Assembly: GCF_964275005.1 (NCBI RefSeq)
Contig: NC_092701.1
Coordinates: forward strand, 34,848,520-34,912,519
Origin: Diadema setosum
Lineage: Eukaryota > Echinodermata > Echinoidea > Diadematoida > Diadematidae
Length of the DNA stretch: 64,000 bases
Direction: 5' to 3'
Of this stretch, positions 57,867 through 64,000 are shown piece by piece; position 1 is the first letter of the stretch; every line of letters starts with the position of its first letter. The notes beneath the pieces were generated by a model. It did not search any database. It was not told the DNA's origin and saw nothing but the letters and a program-made list of their open reading frames with translations. A program made the position numbers and the translations under genes.

Positions 57867-59540
57867 CTCGAGTAGCGTCTCGCGCACTCCATCACATCCA
57901 TTACCAGGAAATGATCAACTTAAAAGGGGGTGAATGATATCTTCAGTAGCACAAATCCGGATAATACTGAACATGGTATAGATAATAGGTTATATCAATT
58001 CAGTAGACACGAAGATGATCAGAGGCTTTCTTCATAGCTGATATTACGTCAAAACAAACGACATGTAATAAAGGGGCATGTCTATATAAGGGTCTGCTTT
58101 TTTGAACCCCACTTCCCAATTAGGAAAAAAATCTTAATTATATACGGGACTGTAGTGGAATATTTAAAATAAATAAAAGTTGCGGAAATATTCGATTTTT
58201 GTCTACCATATTGACAAAACAATATTGAACTGCCTTCGTTAGACGTGAGGAATGTAATCACCTTAAACACGTATCAGTAATAATTCAAGGGAATATGTAC
58301 CGTTAATTTGAAAAATAACGGAATACACGTTCTGTGAATAACCTATTACAAAAGCAAAAGCAAAACAAAACAAAACGCGGACGGAGGATGCAAGTTTTTA
58401 TCTAATTTATTTCATGTCAAAAAACAAAAATGTGTAGTGAGGATTTGTGTGTAGGTCATTGGGAAACTATCATGTCCCAATCATCACATCTCTTCTAATT
58501 TGTATGTGTAGATTCTACCTTTAATTAAACATTATATTTCATAACTTTTAATGTTATATCTAGAAAATTGACAAATTTACAATCCTTCTTGTCTCCCTCT
58601 GTAAATTTCATCTCTTCCATGAAATAGACATTAAGAACCAAATCATAATCACACTTACTGTCGTCAGTAGTCATGATTTGGAATCTGAAGCAAAAGCGTG
58701 GAGACGATTTATATTGTTTTGCTGCCTTTTCAACTCCTTTCCCGCGGATTTCATACAGTTTTAACGCTAATTTCACGTAATCATCACTATAAAACTCAAA
58801 TTAAAGGGCTGGTGTTTTCAAAACAGTTCCTTTTTATGAGAAAGAAAATCCCATTGCGATCTAAAACGTCAACTAAGTGTACACTAATTGATCGTCCTGT
58901 AAACTAACAACACTGGAATTATCAATTAAGACGGACCTAATTTTGCAAATTACGACGTAATAAAATGGGCCACGGTCATTCAATTCGGCGCACATTCCGC
59001 TGTAGCCACCCCGTGTGTAACAGGCGATTAAATTCTGTTTATAGGCCTCCTCACAGCGTCGGCCTTGCGCAGTTCAAGTGTTAATTATTGACGATGAATC
59101 GCCCTCGTGAAGACGAGTTTCATGATCATCGTTCCCGTCTTCCTCGGCCGCAAAGGAAGTAATCAGGGAAGGGGAAATTTACTGCAACGAATTTAATTTG
59201 CAAAATCATGATGGCACTCGTAATAAATTATGGATTCTCTTTCCGAAAGAGTCACATTGTCCATCGAGGTTCATTTCTAGTTTATCAATTTTCCTTTCTT
59301 CGTGTAAGTGTAGTGGTCTACAACTTTCTGCTTTTTGTGACTTCGCATTTATATTGGTGAATCTATGGTGCTTTTGTTGTGTTCCACATTGCTCTATACT
59401 GTAACTATTCAATTACTTCAGAAACGATTCTTTTCTTCAGTAACAATTCAATTCTTCAGTAACGATTCAATTAGTACTTGGGGACTTGATTGAGACTGGG
59501 GAGAATTCATAAACCGTTATCCTAATTTTACACCAATTGA

Positions 59541-59542
<2 letters not shown>

Positions 59543-59604
<62 letters not shown>
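59543..59604. repeat. TG dinucleotide microsatellite
   Basis: About 30 TG units; His/Thr frames on the minus strand are artefacts. Confidence 0.9.
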
Positions 59605-59606
<2 letters not shown>

Positions 59607-60569
59607 AAGGGCGGAAATTGCGCGTGCGTGTGAGTGTGTTTTGCAATGAAGTCACGTTAACGTGACATGAAGTGACAGTAAAAACAAAAACGACACACCA
59701 TATCGTACCATTAACTGCTCCACAAGTAAGATAGAACTGCTCCAATGTCAACGATCCATCGAAGGTGGCGTCCTCTGCATTCCGTCAACAGTGCCGTATC
59801 TATTGTGACCATCATCGCACATCTCCTTGCTTAGTGCATGTTTAATACAATGACAGCATTTGTATTTTCATATCGCACATTTTTTTTTTTTTTTTTGATA
59901 GCTGTACTCCATTCTTTTTACGATATGTAAGAGCGGGGAACCTTTTTATCGTAAAAGGGCTCATAATGCACGAGCGTTTCTCAGACTCGAATTTGGTGAC
60001 ATCTTTAAATAGGCACGCTACATGCAATGTACAAAGCAATTGAGAAATGACGCCAGTATGATATCACAATATGATTATCTGTTCTTTGCCTTTTACTTGA
60101 GTACCTTATTTATTATCAACTGAGTCAATTTGTAATCATGGAAAGAGGACAGGTATATAAAATGCACAACATGAATACAACGGTTCATGTTATACGTTAA
60201 GATGTCGTGAAAGATGCACATTTTTATTCATTCATACTCCATGTAGAGAACATAAAATAATATACGTGTGACAGAAAGTACTAATAAGACTAATACGTGA
60301 TTTGCATAAGCAAGGAGTACTGTACCATTCAATGTGTGGTACAGGATAAACACAATCGATGAACAAAATAAGTCTACATCGAGAACATGAAGTGAATCAA
60401 ATCATCATAATATGTGAAAATACACAGGCATGATTTGCATATATAAAACTTATACCAGTCGTGTAGACAATAATTGCTTAAAAATGACAAGAAGATGACG
60501 CCGCAGAGTCACAAGGGCGAAATAAAAACGTGGAGCCCCCATATGCTACAAAGTACGAAATGTTATGTA

Positions 60570-60623
<54 letters not shown>

Positions 60624-60628
60624 TATGT
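60570..60628. repeat. TG dinucleotide microsatellite
   Basis: TG run with TATG interruptions near its end. Confidence 0.9.
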
Positions 60629-62228
60629 GTGTGTTTGAGAGTATGGCGTGGCTCATCGCATTTAAACTTTAACGTGAATAAGTTCAAACTAAGCTGCTTA
60701 TGGTACCATTTGCTGGATCTTTTTAAAATCAAAATCAATCGTGAGGAACAATGCAAGCTATAGATGGTCAAAAAGCCTACGTTCTATTTTACTTTTTAAT
60801 CATCTTTAAAACCCATCAATTCTTATAGTAATAGGGCCAACTGAATGTTCAGTCTTGAATTGACATTGCTGGTAATGCCGTAGACTTCATCGTATCACAT
60901 CCAAAATTCGTGATGGGGTGTCCAACAGATTAGACCTACATTCGACAAGTATCACACTGCGCTACACAATAACACGCACGCGTGACTTATAGGCTGCATG
61001 CACTTATCTGTAAAACACATTCATTTTAGCAAGTCAGATAGCGATAACAGAATAGTAGTAATAACATTGTGCAATAATATTGCTCACATGCAGTTATTAC
61101 AGTGACATGCTAGCATCTACGATCGCCTTTATTTCTTTTGGTAAGCGCATGTTCTTGGAAATAATATTGTGTATCACTGATACATTGTGACAAAATCAAA
61201 TATAAAGAAAAAGAAACGAACAGCATCAAATTACAGAGGTACTGAGGCTTGAAAATGTTGCAAACTTCATGTAGCTGTGATAATGAAGACTGTCCTTGCG
61301 AGTACAGTCAGCGGACCAGGACGATTAGCGGGTGTCGTTAAAACTGCGATCTCCTTGATGCTTTTCTTATAAACAAATTGATCATGATTATTTACCACAC
61401 AATGCCTGACATTCCTACTTTGCATACTATTGAATAACTATAAGTTTCATCATTCTCTGACAGTGTCCTCCGAATACGAGTGCCAACTTGTGTTTGAGAT
61501 AAATATGGTGAATAGTAGAACGTATAGGCTCCTATAAAACAGTATCGTGCGCAATTTAACATAACACAGTAGTAAACCATATACGCTTACACACGCAGAG
61601 TGATAGACCCACAATTTAATCGGACGCCATTACTAAGGTACTAAGATTCTCTGAGACAAGTTGAACAAACACAATTTGATAGTGTATTATGATAGAAAAA
61701 TAATTGTTGATACACCTTCAAAGATATGTTTGCAAGGTACGAGATTAAAGCCGCCATGTCTCTGCCTGTAACTCAGAATATTGTCAGCTCGTCTGTAATG
61801 AAAAGACGATAAACGGGGACGTTGCCCCACCCCCCCCCCTACTGAGTATTTTCCCCTCCACCATCAGGTTAGAAAATGTCAATCTAAGTAAAATCTCAAT
61901 AACTTGCTCTATTAGTGGTTCACAAAAATGACGTGCCGATATTATACTGGCTAATACAACCACCGATAGACTTTTTCATCATTGCCTTTTCCTACAGATT
62001 TTGTTGTTGGTGTTGTTTCAATATCAAATGAATGAGATAAGTACACAGCTTAGGCCTACATACTTGGGGTTCCAAAGCTTTCCTCTCCTTAGTTGTTTTC
62101 AAACACTAACTTGTGACTCATTATTATCCGTGACATCGCCAAAGATTGTCATACCCGTCCTGACACTGTCTTCTAAGTGAAGTCACTTATTACCGAGGAA
62201 TACAAACTGGTAATCAAAGCAAACTGTT

Positions 62229-62234
62229 TTTATT
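62229..62234 (-). terminator. Poly(A) signal of the sulfotransferase-like gene
   Basis: AATAAA on the minus strand 25 bp after the TAA stop; implies a very short 3' UTR. Confidence 0.5.
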
Positions 62235-62258
62235 GGGGAAAAGAAGAACCATACGAGC

Positions 62259-62895
62259 TTAAAGTTTAAAGGCTGCCATCTCGTCATAATATTGTTGAGT
62301 GGCGTCGATGCATTTAATGGTATCCGGTTTCATCTCGTCGCGGGGTGGCGCCGGTTTCGGCGTCTGGAACCCGGTGCTTTTTAAGGTCATCTCGTGCATT
62401 TTCTCCTGTAAAGGAATCAAGCACCGCCACGTCTTGACAATATCCGCGCTCCCGTCCCATTCCAGAAGGGCCTCAGTGTACGTCATGCCGGCAGCCTCGC
62501 ACAACTTCGGCAGATACAGCACCGGATTCGTGGCCAAATCGTCACTATCGATCACAGTCGGGTTCGGATCGATGTTCTCGCGGACGTGCTTCCACAAATC
62601 GTACTGACACTTGTACGTATATCCAGGCATCATGAACGGAACGTCTGTTGTCATATCAAAGGTTTCCTCCTCCAGCGGTTTGCCTGCTGACAGTCCCTCC
62701 GTCATTTGCTTGAAGAGCAGCCGACGCCACGAGGGAAACATGCGATCTGGGCGTCGGATAAGGAAGACGTGCTTGAAGTTAGCCTCCTTGCTGGGCAGCA
62801 TGTCGTAGAAGTCTGTGACCGCATACGCCATGTCCTTGATGACGTATGACTTATCTGCTGGTAACGAGTCTAGCTGCATTCTTGCACTGTCGCGT
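62259..62895 (-). CDS. Sulfotransferase-like protein, last coding exon
   Basis: C-terminal 211 residues of a P-loop sulfotransferase-family protein, expected to transfer sulfate from PAPS to an unknown acceptor. The acceptor site ctggccaatcag at 62896 starts the exon; one base completes the preceding codon. SYVIKDMAYAV and HVFLIRRPDRMFPSWRRLLF carry the family's second strand and 3'-phosphate-binding Arg and Ser (RRPDRMFPS). Later, PTVIDSDDLATNPVLYLPKL and WDGSADIVKTW match the C-terminal half of the uncharacterised animal members often labelled sulfotransferase or aminotransferase-like. The 5' PSB loop (PRSxST) must lie in an upstream exon at higher coordinates or outside the window; I could not find it up to 64000. 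Exon is GC-rich against its surroundings. Confidence 0.78.
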
Positions 62896-64000
62896 CTGAT
62901 TGGCCAGAAAATAAAGCACAAGAATGATCATGGTCATTAAACAAATAAATAACATTTTGACAGCCTAAATTAGCATAATTTTATAGGGACAAAATACGAC
63001 CGCATGTACCTGCATGTCTCGGGTAACCCCATCCCAGACGTAGTGACACTGACAGAATTTAATGAAGTCGAAACTCCGAATAGTAACTCACAACAATATC
63101 AGGCATTTGCGGTTTGCCATTCGGTTAGATTCGCATTCCTTTGAAAGAGCATGGCCTTGAAATTCAAAGAAATTTTAAGTACTTGATGTCCATGTGTGTG
63201 TTATCAGTCCCAATCACATGCAAATCTTTTCAGATCAGCAAATCTTTACGAAAATGTGGAGGTTGGATAACGGGTAGTGTATCAGATCCGTAACTCATTA
63301 AACGAGGTGTATCAGAGCTTCTCATCACGACGATGATATCTGGTAAATGAAATGGATGAAGCGGATCACCAAATGCACCCAAAACGCCCAAGCAACCGCG
63401 ACGCACACGCGTGTTGACGAATAAAATGAGTCAACAGGGAAAAGCTTCTTGAAAATACTCCTTTGAGGGAGCGGAGCGACCATGGGGGGGGGGGGGGGTG
63501 AATTGGGGTGGGAGGAAGGGAGGTTGGTCGGGAACTTGCGTTTAGGGGGCTGAAGTAGTGCGATTTGGTACATGCATGCCATGTACACTAGTCACTAACA
63601 CTTTATCAATAATTCTTTCGGTAATGATTGAAGATGGCCATAGACGCATCATTTTGGAGCCTGTTTGATCAACATTTTGACAGAGCATAAGTGAGTCAGG
63701 AGCTAATGAGGTATATATCATAATTATTTCAGGGTATAGTATAATCATTCATTTACGTTGAAATTTGAATTAAAGCAATGCTTCAAGCAACTGTCAAGAC
63801 GTAAACTAAACGACTAAACATGGGTTGTGGTGCAGGCGGCATAGTAAGTTCTCAATGGTCTTTCGGGGACAATTTTATGGATTTTCCAGAAACAAAGCTT
63901 ATGAAACAAACAAAAAACAATATTGCTTCCTGCTTTTGTTTCTCTGGTCTTTTCCCTTTTCACTCACAGTATGAGCGATGCGTCCATTTCTCTTGGATGA
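62896..64000. other. Intron or upstream region of the sulfotransferase-like gene
   Basis: No earlier sulfotransferase exon recognised. Contains a G-run at 63485-63497 and a candidate plus-strand first exon at 63820. Confidence 0.45.
63820..63843 (+). CDS. Candidate first coding exon of an N-myristoylated protein
   Basis: ATG with A at -3 and G at +4 opens MGCGAGGI, immediately followed by a consensus donor (ata|gtaagt). Met-Gly-Cys at the start is the classic myristoylation plus palmitoylation signal and is commonly alone on a short first exon. The rest would lie past the right edge, so gene identity is unknown and a chance match is possible. Confidence 0.3.

Larger units (their letters stand above)
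57867..62258. other. Spacer left of the sulfotransferase-like exon
   Basis: 4.4 kb, no gene recognised. Two long TG tracts (59543-59604, 60570-60628) and a T-run at 59880. Confidence 0.5.

Noticed and set aside
63000-63070. Possible upstream sulfotransferase exon ending cag|gtacat on the minus strand
   Set aside because: Phase would fit the next exon, but the peptide (LNSVSVTTSGMGLPETC) has no resemblance to the family.
1-64000. CRISPR arrays, operons or a bacterial-type defence system
   Set aside because: Introns, splice sites, poly(A) signals and animal gene families throughout; the tandem repeats are micro- and minisatellites, not spaced direct repeats with unique spacers.

Overview
This looks like nuclear DNA of a marine invertebrate deuterostome, most likely an echinoderm. 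That is inference from dense GT-AG introns, AT-rich introns and spacers full of microsatellites, many short foldback transposons, scattered 'taggcctac' motifs, and a repeat at about 3 kb whose sequence I recognise from echinoderm genomes. Nothing bacterial (operons, ribosome binding sites, CRISPR) is present.

Layout, left to right. (1) Minus strand, 1247-12509: three coding exons of an SLC16-type (monocarboxylate transporter-like) carrier; its 3' end lies beyond the left edge. (2) Plus strand, 17555-32473: a complete ten-exon adenylate kinase 8 gene (AK8) encoding 483 residues with two P-loops, with a 3' UTR and poly(A) signal near 33.84 kb. Its fifth intron carries a whole-looking Ty3/Gypsy-type LTR element of about 6.8 kb in antisense, with identical 187-bp LTRs. 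(3) Minus strand, 39980-41119 and 47112-48260: two tandem, intronless-CDS, class A peptide-type GPCR paralogues. (4) 53772-56881: a 3.1-kb non-autonomous element with short inverted ends and an 11-bp target duplication, carrying a roughly 160-bp minisatellite. (5) Minus strand, 62259-62895: the last coding exon of a cytosolic-type sulfotransferase-like protein. (6) At 63820 a possible first exon of a plus-strand, N-myristoylated protein runs off the right edge.

The SLC16-like and AK8 genes are divergent, 5 kb apart. AK8 is a ciliary/axonemal nucleotide kinase in other animals, and an RFX X-box-like half site lies about 40 bp before its start codon. The genes do not form a pathway; this is an ordinary mixed animal gene neighbourhood. 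Its most distinctive parts are the repeat families: three TTAA-flanked foldbacks of one type (one with a nested short retroelement), three of another (one with a perfect 49-bp hairpin), two copies of a TA-flanked element built from GGTGTTAA/TTAACACC motifs, and the 3.1-kb minisatellite-bearing element.
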